Positions 24,441 through 35,417 of a DNA stretch of 64,000 nucleotides are shown here, one piece after another. Location of the stretch: positions 2,108,001-2,172,000 of the forward strand of contig WTXG01000001.1 of the NCBI GenBank assembly GCA_022496185.1, written 5' to 3'. The DNA comes from Multifurca ochricompacta. Taxonomy: Eukaryota > Basidiomycota > Agaricomycetes > Russulales > Russulaceae. A program made the translations under genes and the position numbers. The notes under the pieces were generated by a model, which was not told the origin of the DNA, ran no database searches, and saw only the letters and a list, made by a program, of their open reading frames with translations. The stretch's first letter is position 1; every line of letters starts with the position of its first letter.

Positions 24441-26930
24441 ATGTCGCACAATGGTGATTCATCAACGGAAGGGAATGGTAATGAACCTGTCTCACAGACT
24501 GTGAGCATTGGAGAGCTCCTTCGTAGTGCGCGTCTAGAATCTCATTGTGCTATCTACCTATTTCTTATCTCGATCTGCAATAGCTATAGTACAGATACGT
24601 GCTCTCGGAGCTCACCAAACGGGCGAGGATGATGTGACTAGCCAAGAATTATTGCAGCAGTTACTATCCGCAGGTTCATTTCGCCTAGTGCGTATGCCAG
24701 GAGACGACACCACAGCTTCTCAGACTGGAGATAATAACGATCTCGGCGTCGAAGACAATGAGCCAGACGACGATGACGATGGCGATGACGACGAGATGCA
24801 ATACAGCTATTGGCGTCGACCACATGCTAAGACTCCCAAATGGTTTTCACCTGTGACGACACCGCAGAAAGAAGGCATAAAACTGCTCATGAGTGGAGAG
24901 TTTGGCAGAGTTGGTGTCGAAACCCGCTCTCGTAATGGGGATGCTAGCCTTACAAAAGCCATCTTATCAAGACGGAGTAAGCTTCGGCAAACCCCCAAGC
25001 AAGATATCACCAATGTACGTCCCCTGCATCCCATTTGTTTCTCTAAATCATGGGCACAGGCTATCATCCCCAACACCAATGGTACAGCTGTTGCGTCTCT
25101 CACAGACAATATATACTGTGGTCAATACTCGGCCGGTTCGTGCGCGCTTTTACAGTTACACACCCGATGGCTTATTCAAATAATTCAGATTCCTCCTTCT
25201 ATTATACGTGTTGCAGGGGTATTATGTCCTTCTACATTATAGACACTGGTGCTAACGCTTGACAAGACTTCCGCCTGCATATATACGATATGACTGTGCC
25301 TCCTACAAATCCAAAGCAGGTTCCGCGTCCGGGCGAACGGTATTCCCGGAGATCTGCGCTTGAGGAGCCAACGACTATGAAGGTCATAAAGGTTATTCAG
25401 GGTACGTCAGGTGGGTGGACCATCACCGATGCCCACTTGAGCCCCGACAATGAAAGGTTCGTTTCTCACCCTTCGCACGTTTCTGTGGTTGATAGCCAGT
25501 TCAGAATCATTTATTCATCAATTGTGAGCAATTGCACGTTGCTGGAGTGCCCTCACCAGGAATTATACATAGGACTCAACTGTACATATGGCAACAACAC
25601 TGGACCCGTCGACAGCCCAAATACCGATACCCTTCGCGGATCCGCTGCCCACACGACGTAGGGGCTTAGCCGGCATGAGCGATTTCGGTATTTGGAGTTG
25701 TAAATTCTCGGCAGACGGTAATGAAGTCATCGCTGGCGGAGATGGCAAGATTTTTGGTTGGTACATCTCCCTTATATACAATGAGAAAGGTTGCTCATAT
25801 GAGGGCTGAAGTGTACGACTTGCTTGCCAACAGACGGACGGTAAAGATTAATGCGCACCAAGACGATGTAAATAGTTGTTGTTGGGCCGATACTGCTTCT
25901 GGCAATGTGCTTATCAGCGCGTCCGATGACACGTTCTTGAAAGTCTGGTATGTACCTCCGCTCGCCTTGCGAATGGCAACATCTGACGATTCCATTACAG
26001 GGACCGTCGTTCATTAGGCTCATCACAAAAGCCATCTGGTGTGTTGATTGGTCATACGGAAGGTATAACGAATGTATCGGCGAAAGGCGATGGTCGCTAC
26101 GTAATTTCCAATGGGAAAGATCAGGCTCTTCGCCTGTGGGACCTGCGTAAAATGCGCACAAACGCAGAATACGAAGAGGTAACTAACGATGATTATGGCA
26201 TTCGTGGTTACGACTATCGGTACACGCCTCAAGCTCTCCTTCCCGAATCACCGCATCTTACATCAATCATTCCAGGTATGGTCGTTATCCCAAACCGAAG
26301 TATCTGGCGCATCCGCGGACTGCAGTGTTATGACGTACCGAGGGCATGCCGTATTGCAAACACTCATACGGTGCCATTTCAGCCCTGCCGAAACGACAGG
26401 GGGCCAGTACATCTACTCCGGGTCCGCGGATGGGAAAATACACGTTTGTGCCAACCCCCGGGGCCTAATCCGCCTGCTTACTCACTGCGTGGTCTACAGA
26501 TCTGGTCACTAGACGGTCGTGTGGTTCAGATCCTGGACCGGAGCAAGACACTTCCAATGGCGTTCGACCCCTCCGGCCCTGAACCGGAAAGCCTGAATAA
26601 TCAATCTAAGGCCGTATGCGTCCGTGACGTGAGCTGGCACTCGAAGGTACGGTAAACTAGAGCACTCCTGTGACAAGAATGCCCGTTTGCTCAAAGCTAT
26701 TCCCAAACCAGGAACCCGTCATAATGAGCGCTGGCTGGTCAAGCGGCCACGGGGGTAGCGTCGTCGCGCGCCACGAGTGGAAGGGCTTGCTGAAAATGCC
26801 TGGTGCACTAGAGGATTTCGTGGAGAAACAGCGCCTCGAGAGTCAAGAATGTAGCACAGCGGGTCAACACGACACGGATAGCGACCTGGACGATGAGTAC
26901 ATGCCTGAATTCGAGGATGACAATGAATGA
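24441..26930 (+). CDS. DCAF11/WDR23-like WD40 protein
   Basis: Resembles DCAF11 (LEC14B in plants), a substrate receptor of the DDB1-Cul4 ubiquitin ligase. The N-terminus contains an acidic stretch (DDDDDGDDDEM), then basic linker, then WD repeats beginning DNIYCGQYSAD, DFRLHIYDM, and continuing FGIWSCKFSADGNEVIAGG, HQDDVNSCCWAD, ISASDDTFLKVW, GVLIGHTEGITNV, NGKDQALRLWDLRKM, SGSADGKIHIWSL and RDVSWHS. It ends in an acidic tail (DSDLDDEYMPEFEDDNE). About ten introns. A base is missing at GG 26317-26318: one more G gives HPRDCSVMTYRGHAV. The gene pairs head to head with the TBL1-like gene. Confidence 0.85.
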
Positions 26931-27212
26931 AGCTGAACGCGAGTTTGTATGTATATGTACTTTATGTGGTAATTGGTAGCCGATTCTCAGCCACCATTGG
27001 CCGTGATGCCGACATGCCGACGCGGAACAGTCACTCAGCAGGAAGGAACAACTTTAACATTCCCTATTGAAAAGAAAAACGAATGAGAAAGAATAAAAGA
27101 ATGTTGTTCAATAGCAAGCTTCCCGGGAAAAGCTACAGATAAGTTACAGATTCGCGATATGCGTGATGACGTAAAACACATATTGCATAACAGTTGGAAG
27201 GAATGGATAGGA

Positions 27213-29325
27213 TCAGGCTTGACCCTTCGTAAGAGCAATGAGCTTCGAGTAATTGAGACCTGTCGATAGCTTCAAATCTAGCACGGAGATGGTGTTTATC
27301 CCCTTTCTTGGACTCTCTGTTTCGAACTTGAATGCCACCTTCCGTTCTCTTTCGCGTCGCCGCTCCCGCCATACGGGTCCCCGCCAAATTTCGATGTAAA
27401 GTAACGGCGCGGCTAGCACGCAAAAGCTCCCGAGAACAACGTATGCCCATCCGTCACCAAGTGCGACGATGAGGGGGTTGATAAGAGACACAATTCCGGC
27501 GCCCATCGAACAGCGGACGACATTGCTCTGCGTCAAGGAGAAAAAACAATCAGGGTGTTTTTTTCTCGCGATAAGGGGGGAGGGGGGGGGGGGGGGACAT
27601 ACGCATGCAGCGATCGAAGATCCCTGATTGGGAACTAGATCCATCAACAGGGCCTGGACAGCGTTCATCACACAGATAAACGTAGCACCAACTTAAGACT
27701 GTTATGCGTGACGTCTTGTGGTGAGATGCGATGAGGGACTCACTAACGGCGTGCAAGAATAGGGGCACCGCAATGGAAACCCTCGATTGGAGAGACCAAC
27801 CATAAGCAATCACGCAGGCCGTATAAATGAAAATGAAGTACGGCAAAACTTGTAACCGTGCTTTCTCGATGGGGAAGGATGAGTCCTTAACGGCGGCTGT
27901 GGGGTCGATGCCCTTTCCCGAGTTCGTTTGGGCTTGACGAGTGAGATTGTCATTAATCCTCCGGTACTGGAAGTTCAGGAATTTCCCTGAGAGTGTTGTC
28001 CCAATGAACAATCCTCCCCCCACTGCGAGGAAGCATAGGCCGACGTCCCGTTCTGTAAGGTAAGGATAGGTCCTCTCAAAGGTGGTCGATAAATTGGCGA
28101 TGACGCCGGAAAAAACGGCATAATATGTGCCGCTGAAAAAAAAAAGGACGAGAACATCAGGATAAATAAACATGCGTAGAGGGTTCATGAATGGTATGGA
28201 TGGCGGGTGTTCGGTGACATCTTTCATAATACGCTTTCTACCGACAATGGGGATTGGGAGGGCATAGATCCACCCTCCTGGGATGCTTCCATCTCCTACA
28301 ATGGCGCGCAGAGTTTCGGGAAAAATCCTACAGAACATAGTGAGCATATCGACGACTTGTTGGCGAAGTAAGAGTCACAAGAAGATTCCCAGGCCGCAAG
28401 ATCCAGATCCAATGCACAAGAACCAAAAAATAGATCTACGTGGTGACGTTAGCCGTGGATCGCCGCGGTGAAAGATGTGTGGATACCTCCAGCCAAATCC
28501 CTGCGCCAGAGCTCCTCCAATGACAGGACCAAAAGTAAGGCCGACCTATCCAAACTGTCTGGGGCGAGCTCATAGCAACAGAGCATACACGTACCATCGG
28601 TCCCAGGCTGATCGCCCCGATGAAACCACCGCGTTCAGCAGGCGTAGATACGTCGACGACGATCCCAGCACCTAATGCAAATCTTAGCGACCCAAAACAT
28701 CTGCCCTACAAGATATTGCATACCAACGGCAAGAGTAGTCGCGGATCCCGATGCTTGCACACATCTTAGAAGCAACAACAACCAGTAAGCGGACGTTGGG
28801 ACCAAGGCGAGCCCCACGCAGGACAGAGAAAGAGTTGTTAGACAGGCAAGCAGGATCGGCCTGCGACCCCAGCGGTCGGACAGCGTACCCCAGATCATCG
28901 GAGCTGAAATTTTGGCGGGGAGCGACCTGTTAGATATAGTACCGATCCTGACTGAGATCAGCACGAACATATGCCTTGCATGACCATGTGCATGGTGACC
29001 GTTAAATTAATAAGTTCTATACTTTTGTGAAAGTCTCTTGATATGACTGGAATGGCAGGGAGGTATATGTTCGTAGTGAGAGGACTGCGCGCAGGTTAAG
29101 TTGTTTGAATAGTGAAGAGATGTATTTCCCAACTCGCCTGAAAAGTGAAGCGTAGGATCCAATGCTGACAATCAGCCACTTCTCTCTGTGAGTAAAGACA
29201 CTATAAGGTTTGTCCGTGGCACCTTTGCGCTCGTCATCGTCGACTATGGACGGCGTTTTCCTCGAGAGTGGAGCCGGGGCGGGTGGACGAGTCGCTTGAG
29301 TAACGGCAGACTCTTCGCTCGCCAT
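27213..29325 (-). CDS. MFS drug:H+ antiporter (DHA1-like)
   Basis: Multidrug-type facilitator. The hydrophilic N-terminus (Pro/Ala/Ser-rich) precedes the first helix; the DHA1 signature NIYLPAIPVI and the loop motif GTLSDRWGRRPILL are both present, followed by LRCVQASGSATTLAVG. The second half carries FFSGTYYAVFSGV and LIVALGDGWAYVVLG, then a charged C-terminal tail. Intron 1 is GC-AG: the donor is gcgagt at 29137-29136 and splicing yields SPLTTNIYLP. A later intron contains a G-run of about 15 bases near 27585-27599. The stop at 27213 follows a long basic C-terminus; the true end may be a few residues different if a last intron was missed. Confidence 0.82.
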
Positions 29326-29655
29326 AAAGATTTTATGCGCTCCAGTTGTTCTGGAGATTATTTACGAAGAAAATTGATGATTTTTCACTCTTTAACCGCC
29401 CACCATATTTATAGTCCACGATGAAAAAGCGAAGTACGGTCAACGTCTGAGAGTGAGGGTGCCTGTCGGCCCTGTCTTGTCCTAGAACTCTAGAGAATAA
29501 CGCTACATTCCTTTTTAGAGAAAGGTTTTCCATTTGCGTCATATCCCGACGCCGAGTGAGCTTCACAGGACAGGGCGCCATTCCGGTGACCGCAGTTGCG
29601 AAAATGAAATGTACGAATCGTACACCTTTTGTGAACCAATTTGATTCAAATCCGA
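29326..29655. other. Promoter side of the MFS gene
   Basis: About 330 bp between the ATG of the antiporter and the stop of the NAD-binding protein, both on the minus strand. I see no gene or repeat. Confidence 0.5.
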
Positions 29656-30855
29656 TCATTTGAGGTAATGCGGAAGCACATCGTGGACAGACGCCATTTT
29701 ATATGAGTGTGCCTCCATGAACTCCTTCAAGTCAACATGTGAGCGCGAATTTGAATGTGTTGAAGTTATGACACTATCAATCTTCAGCTGCTCGATCTAC
29801 CACTATTGTCAACACGCGGGAAAAGCAGATTTGATATGAGGAACCCCGAACCTGATCGCGTGTTACGGTGAACATATTCGTTGGAAGACGTTGCAGGATT
29901 TCTCCTTGAATCTCTCCCACCGTCCAAGGAACTGAAATAATCGGTCGATATCGCCCGGTGTACTTTATCACAAGTTCCATTATTTGTCGGTACGTCATAA
30001 CTGTAGACGTTAGTTCAATGGAAGTGGTGTGTGGTATGAAAAGACTCGCTATCGGGTCCGCCAGCTTCAATAATTTTTCCGTCAACTTGATTACAGGCAG
30101 CATTCAAACTGTCTCTCGTGAGAATTTCAACGAGTCGGCCGATGTCACCAACGTATATCGGCTGGAATAAAGTATCGCCTTTTCCAAAGACAGGAAGCAC
30201 AGGCAAGTAGCGAGACAGCTGTGCAAATCTCTGTTGCGAGGTTAACGCTCGGGTTCGAGTGGCGCTTATCACCTTGCCCTCACATTGAAAAAACCGTCGC
30301 CAGGGCCAAACACCAAACTTGGCCGGATTACTACGGCATTAGGGCAATGAGAAAGAACGGCTTCTTCTCCTAATCCCTTGGTTCTTGTGTATGGAATCTT
30401 GCTGGATGAATCTGCCCCAATGGCACTGATGTGCACAAGCTTCGCTCCGACGGCTGCGGCCGCTTGTGCAACATTTTCTGCCCCCTTCCATTGGATTGCT
30501 TCGAACTGCTCCATGGAGCCCTGCAATATACCAACCAAAGAGACAACAGTATCTGCATTCTCAAATGCTTCCTTAAGGGATTCTCTCCTGGTGACGTCAA
30601 CGGGAACAGGGGATAGAAGGTGGTCTCGGGGAATTGTTTCCGTCAGCTTACAATAGACCTTGTGAGGATTTCGGGATGTAACTTGGATACGACGCAAGAA
30701 CCCGGCCGCATTATTAGCTCTACTGACTGCCAAAGCGATGTTTGAACCTGAAATCAAAGAGGAAAGAGGTCGACAGAGTCCCCATACAAATTGAATTGAG
30801 ATCCAGACTCACCGAGGAATCCTGCTCCACATAAAACTACTTTCCGGGACGACAT
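29656..30855 (-). CDS. NAD(P)-binding protein, NDUFA9/Coq11-like (atypical SDR)
   Basis: Atypical short-chain dehydrogenase without catalytic Tyr-Lys use, related to complex I subunit NDUFA9 and the yeast ubiquinone-pathway protein Coq11. Rossmann start VVLCGAGFLGSNIALAV (GxxGFxG), then GADTVVSLVGIL-like, HISAIGADSSSKIPYTRTKG, VIRPSLVFGPGDGFFNRFA, LPVLPVFGKGDTLFQPIYVGD and a final LKEFMEAHSYKMASVHDVLPHYL. The NxxRFAQLSRYLPxLPVFG block and the terminal 'VHDxLPxYL' are shared by both groups; I lean to the Coq11 side because of 'AGFLG'. Four exons, frame intact. It faces the lectin-like gene at 31240. Confidence 0.75.
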
Positions 30856-30973
30856 GATCGATAACAACAAGATGCATGAATGGTAATCAGGTGCTCGTGT
30901 GATCAGTAGTATAGTAGTCAGGTTTTCTCGATCTCCCCGAGCCGGCGCTCCATTTTACTATAGATGGACCATT

Positions 30974-31004
30974 CCGAACCCGAACCCGAACCCAAACCCA
31001 AACC
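30974..31004. repeat. (CCCGAA)/(CCCAAA) hexamer tract
   Basis: Five or so degenerate hexamers differing from the CCCTAA fungal telomere repeat by one base. Short and internal, so probably a simple repeat. Confidence 0.7.
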
Positions 31005-31055
31005 GCGTTGCCTAGTGAACTGAGCTCATCGGCTCGTCCTCTATATGTTAAAAAG

Positions 31056-31099
31056 ATCTATCTATCTATCTATCTAGGTAGGTAGGTAGGTAGGTAGGG
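31056..31099. repeat. Compound (ATCT)n-(AGGT)n microsatellite
   Basis: Five ATCT units run directly into about six AGGT units, 140-180 bp before the start codon of the lectin-like gene. Confidence 0.9.
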
Positions 31100-31239
31100 T
31101 TGGAAGAAGATATGAACCCGTGAGTGAGTGAGTTGAGTGACCGCCACCCAGATAACGTGACCTGGTCATGACGTCTCTCTCAAGTGAAAGAGAGAGACGT
31201 GAGCCAGCCATCAATCCATCCATCCAACAGTTAGCCAAC

Positions 31240-32200
31240 ATGCTTATCAAAGATCATATTGAGAAAGCTTCCTCTAACGACTTTGGTTTTCCACCAGGAT
31301 TTTTCATCTTACGTTCTGTATCCTCTGGGCGACTGCTGGATGTTGCTACAGATTCAGTCCAAGATGGCGCACCCATAATATTATGGCCAGAGAAGGATAG
31401 TTCCCTTGTAGAAAGCAAGCTATTAATTAAATTTGTCGCCTTAATGACTTCTTTCGCGAAACTGACTAGACCGTAGGCTTTCGTCGACCTGAAGCCAACA
31501 ATCAGGTGAGTACTTACGGTGTATGTCCCCTATCTCTACCATCCGCGATCTTCGAAAGGTCTTCTTTGTCGATACGAACGGCGCCCTCTGCGCACGCACA
31601 TCAGGGCATGCAATCGATATAGAAGGTTAGTTCTATACCTGCCTCCCCCATGACCCTACTCAGTTTATTGCAGACGGGCGTCTCGTCCTCAGGCACCGCC
31701 GCCCGCTGATACAGCCGTACCCAAACGCCTATTCACACCCTCTCCCACGGTTCCGTTACAATGGTGGCACCAGTCTTTTAACCATTGAGTTTGAATGCGA
31801 TCCCGCGTTTGTCGGCGGCACCGCCTGGCAAGCTCAGACTTTCTTTCTAACCGCGCTTCCCCGCCGCCGTCCACGCACCCTTCTCGATGGGGCCACTGAC
31901 GCCTTGACCTCCGTTCTCCGTTCTCCACTGTCCCTGCTTGGTGGTCCACCTATCCCCTCTCGCGACCCTATCGCCGCTGGCGTCGATGACACTTTCAATC
32001 TACGTGAGGACGAAGTAGAAGAGCAGGAGCGTGGTGAGGAAGCTGAAGTCGACGACGACCCCGCGCGTGATCGAGCCGTACGCGTTATCGGCTTGGCACC
32101 TGAAGAGCACCATGAGCTCAGTGACAAAGCGTGGACACGCCGACGGTGGGAAGTAGTGTCTCTGCGCGCTACCGCCGCCAGACACTCTGGGTCGTCGTAG
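31240..32200 (+). CDS. Conserved fungal beta-trefoil (ricin-B-like) protein
   Basis: Cytosolic-looking protein with an N-terminal trefoil-like unit: FGFPPGFFILRSVSSGRLLDV, then DGAPIILWPEK, NNQVFFVDTNGALCARTSG and RLVLRHRRP. The middle is rich in Leu/Pro/Arg (PRRRPRTLLDGATDAL), and the C-terminus has an acidic block (LREDEVEEQERGEEAEVDDD) and a final WTRRRWEVVSLRA. There is no signal peptide. I recall this architecture as conserved in many fungi with no known function. Four exons; the first intron uses a GC donor (31415-31416, gcaagc). An in-frame upstream ATG at 31168 would add 24 low-complexity residues; 31240 was preferred because it matches the start of relatives as I remember them. Confidence 0.7.
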
Positions 32201-32443
32201 ATGGTTTGTCTCGTGCTTTAATCATATTCTCATCTGTGGTTTCGCTTCTAGTATACATTTATGGCTAGATAAGGAAGTATAATGCGCCATCTGTTAGATA
32301 TGGGGTCATAGGTCTAAAACTAAGCTTTAAGACAGGCAGGCGTTGGCTAAGAGACGACGTGTACATGGCTACATGGCGACAACCTTTAAGATGAATAGAG
32401 TCCTAATCACCAAACCTCTCATGCAAGAACACAGCCATACCCC

Positions 32444-33042
32444 TTAATTGTAGTTAAAGACTTGGCTGGACGTGCACAGAACCTAATAGAAAGTCAGAAT
32501 CCAATCATCGAACAAGGAAACCATTCAGACTCACTTCATCAGGATATACGTTGGTGCAGTTGGAATCGATGTTCGGGTTGTTCGCAAGGAGCGTAGCCAT
32601 CGGGATACCCGCGGCGCTGGCAATGGCGCTGCACGAATCACCCGATTTCACGACGACAACAGTGCTACAATCCTTGCCGTCTAAGCCCAAGCAGAGGAGC
32701 TGCACGTGCACACGAGTACCGTCAGAGGAATACCCCAGAGTACACGCAGAGCATAATCAAACGATACCTCGTCGGGGAAGATGTTGTCGCAAAACGCATC
32801 AATGGCGCCTTGATTGGCATTGGCGAGCTGGAATCTGTAGACCATGAAAACAGTCAGAACGTGTTCTCCCTTCTAAAAAAATGGGCATACGTAGACACGC
32901 TGTCACGCGCAGACAGGATATCGCAGGTGTCACCAGCCTGGACAGTGCCATTGCGAGAGCAGCCCGCACGAGCTTGAGCAGAGGCCACTGCCAAGTACGC
33001 GGAGAGTGCCACAACGGAAAAGAACTGCTTGGTGGAGAACAT
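32444..33042 (-). CDS. Secreted protein with two LysM domains
   Basis: Small secreted protein. Signal peptide MFSTKQFFSVVALSAYLAVASA, then two LysM units. The first has NGTVQAGDTCDILSA, QLANAN and FCDNIFPDELLCL; the second VVVVKSGDSCSAIASAAG, LLANNPNI, CTNVYPDEVLC. Cysteines pair with the YPDE/FPDE turns as in fungal LysM proteins. Such proteins bind chitin oligomers and either act in wall remodelling or, in pathogens and symbionts, hide chitin from the host. Four exons, the last coding only VLCTSSQVFNYN. The frame is intact. No transmembrane or catalytic domain is present. Role here cannot be told from sequence. Confidence 0.88.
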
Positions 33043-33939
33043 AACTATGTGTGAACAAGGTTGAAGCTGTATTGAAAACTGGTGAAGCTGTCGTGCTACT
33101 GCAAGAGAGTGGTGAGGGACTACAATGAACGAGAAAAATGCCTGCTTTTATAGCAGAGGACCAGTAGAAGACATAATAAAAGGAGACAGGGATGAATCAC
33201 AACAACACGAGAATCCGAGTATAGCCTGAGAGCTTTGCAAAGGCAGCAACGTAAGGCGCCGAGTCAGAGACGACAAAAGAGGTATTCCACACGGTATATA
33301 GTGACCGGGAGGGTGTCCTCTTCGCGACGAAGGAAGCGCGAATTCCTGATAGTGCGATCACGTGAGTCAGAAAAACGCGTCGCGCGCGAGAAGAGACCAA
33401 CTCATTGATATTGAAGACGGCGCCCGATGGCGCCCGAACTCTAGGCATCCATCATTCGGATATGCCCTGATGTTCGTTGTCATGTTCAGTAGGAATGACT
33501 AGCCGCTTGAGCTCGATCAGTGCATAGTTGGCGCGGGCACCTGCCTTCGAGTCAATAAGAGGCGAATTGGTCAGGAAGACGAAAGATGACTAGGCATGGG
33601 TAAAGTTTCACTCTCGATTGTTATCCTCTATCAGAATAATCGGCCTTGTTAGACCGCTTGGCCGAAGGCAAGACGGAGCAATTCACGGATAGGGCTTCGC
33701 GGCAGCACAGTTCGTATACTGGGCGTTCGAGGATAAACCCTTTGAGTAGTCCCACAACGAGTTTCATTTCATGTCTAAACGGACGCCGTCTTTTACCAAT
33801 GCAACAGGATGTTATCTTTGAGGGGTTTCATTGCGAGAATCACTTTTGTTTTGTTATTAAAATAATGATTTCCCCTAACTAACCTCCGAGGGCGGTGAAA
33901 GCCGGGGTGCAGAACGGAGCCAAGCTGGCATACTCAAAT
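33043..33939. other. Gene-free stretch before LysM gene
   Basis: About 900 bp between the LysM gene start and the stop of AC40. One anonymous minus-strand ORF of 83 codons (33197-33448) shows no motif. Probably promoter of the LysM gene and 3' region of AC40. Confidence 0.45.
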
Positions 33940-35278
33940 TCACGTATCTGTCATTTGTACATCCCCGTCAGAGTTCCCCTGAGCGCGAAGCATCTCGGTA
34001 GCACTCTTGAGTGCTGAGAGTTTTTCCCTCATTACTCGAATAGCTTCCAACGGAAGACGTTGCGGCTCGTACGGCCCCTCTGACTCGATATTAACTGCCA
34101 AGCCAGGGTCAATACGTCAGCATGTTCATCCTCCATATGGTCGGAGAGAGGCTCACAGATGAAGTGATCCCGCACACGTGCGAGTTTGACATATTCCGCA
34201 AGATCTGGGTGGCGAAGCACCTCTCGACTCATGGTCTCACCGCGTACACCACGCTTATCAACAGAGACTTTTTTGGTACGCAGGTCCACTTTGATAACTC
34301 CAGGCGAGAAGCAATCCCGGAAGCGCGTCGCAAGGTGCGGTGGTACGGGATTTGCTTCGTCTAAAATGATGTGTGGTAATAATCGATAACTTGCTGTCGC
34401 TACAAAAAAATTCCACCTTCAGCGGGGAAGGGAAGGAAAGGCTAAGGTGTGCGTACCGACAGGACTGAATTTGGCATGATCCTTGCCCACACCCTTGACT
34501 GCATGCATCTCCATCTCAATTCCTTGGCCCGGACGAAGCTTGACGAGGACAGTCTCTGGAATTGTGGGTGCTGGTGGGCGTGCAGCGAAAACCTCTGACT
34601 GCTCGCCCTGAGAAACCCACTCAAGGTTCCCGGCAAGTACTTCCGAGTTGTTGTAAAGGACCGCGGGGTCTGTACTGTTCCTCGGCGCGACTGTATTGCG
34701 TGTACACTCGACGTGAAGTTTGAAGACGATCGTATTTCGGTCTGTTGCCTGGTCACTAGAGCTCTCCTTCACCTCGAGCAGGGCAGGGTCTACATTCAAG
34801 GGAATCAAGCCGAGACGGTGCGAAAACACCTCATCCACCATGACAGAGGTATTGTTCCACACGTATACATATTCTATGGCAATCGTCGGGACCTGCGTTC
34901 ATAAACTTAAGGACACATCTGAACAGCTCGGAGATTACAGCGCTTGCCTCTGCAATAAGTATTCGTCGGAGTGCGTTTGCGATTGAGGCGTCAATGCCGA
35001 CAAGATCGAACTCTATAGACCGGGTCGAAAGTTTTTGTATTTTAACTTGTAGTTTCTACACGCGTGGCCTAAGCTGAGTGAGATGGTTGAAATCACGAAC
35101 AATTTTTACAGACTTTCTTGAACTCTTTGAGATTCCACGAATAGTCCTCGTCAGGGTAATGACCAGGGAAGTCTGTGCTTGATACATTTGTGACACGCTC
35201 TTCCAGTAAACCTACATGCACTCTTGGGTTAAACGATGACTGCTCAGTAGTGGATGTAGATGTCGAAACCTGTGCCAT
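33940..35278 (-). CDS. RNA polymerase I and III subunit AC40 (RPAC1)
   Basis: Alpha-like subunit shared by RNA polymerases I and III that dimerises with AC19 to nucleate assembly. Landmarks: SIEFDLVGIDASIANALRRIL (dimerisation D motif), IAEVPTIAIEYVYVWNN, HRLGLIPLNVDP, EVLAGNLEW, LRPGQGIEMEMHAVKGVGKDHAKFSPV, ATASYRLLP, SREVLRHPDLAEYVKLARVRDHFIF and NIESEGPYEPQRLPLEAI. Five introns. One is GC-AG: the donor gcaagc at 34947-34946 follows GCAGAG and joins IAE to VPTIAIE. The frame is intact. N-terminus MAQVSTSTSTTEQ is short and Ser/Thr-rich. It is head to head with the ureohydrolase gene, 140 bp away. Confidence 0.93.
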
Positions 35279-35417
35279 AATCATCAATTAACAATTGACA
35301 ATGGTTGACTCGGATTACATATTCGGCCATCATTTTCTCCCCTCCCACCCCTCCCGCCGTTTGTAAGTATTCTCACCGCTTTTACTCTTTCTCAGCCTGC
35401 CCCATCATCATATCGCA

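Noticed and set aside
32444..33042. Secondary-metabolite or effector island around the LysM gene
   Set aside because: No polyketide synthase, nonribosomal synthetase, terpene cyclase or P450 nearby; neighbours are RNA polymerase and mitochondrial-type genes.
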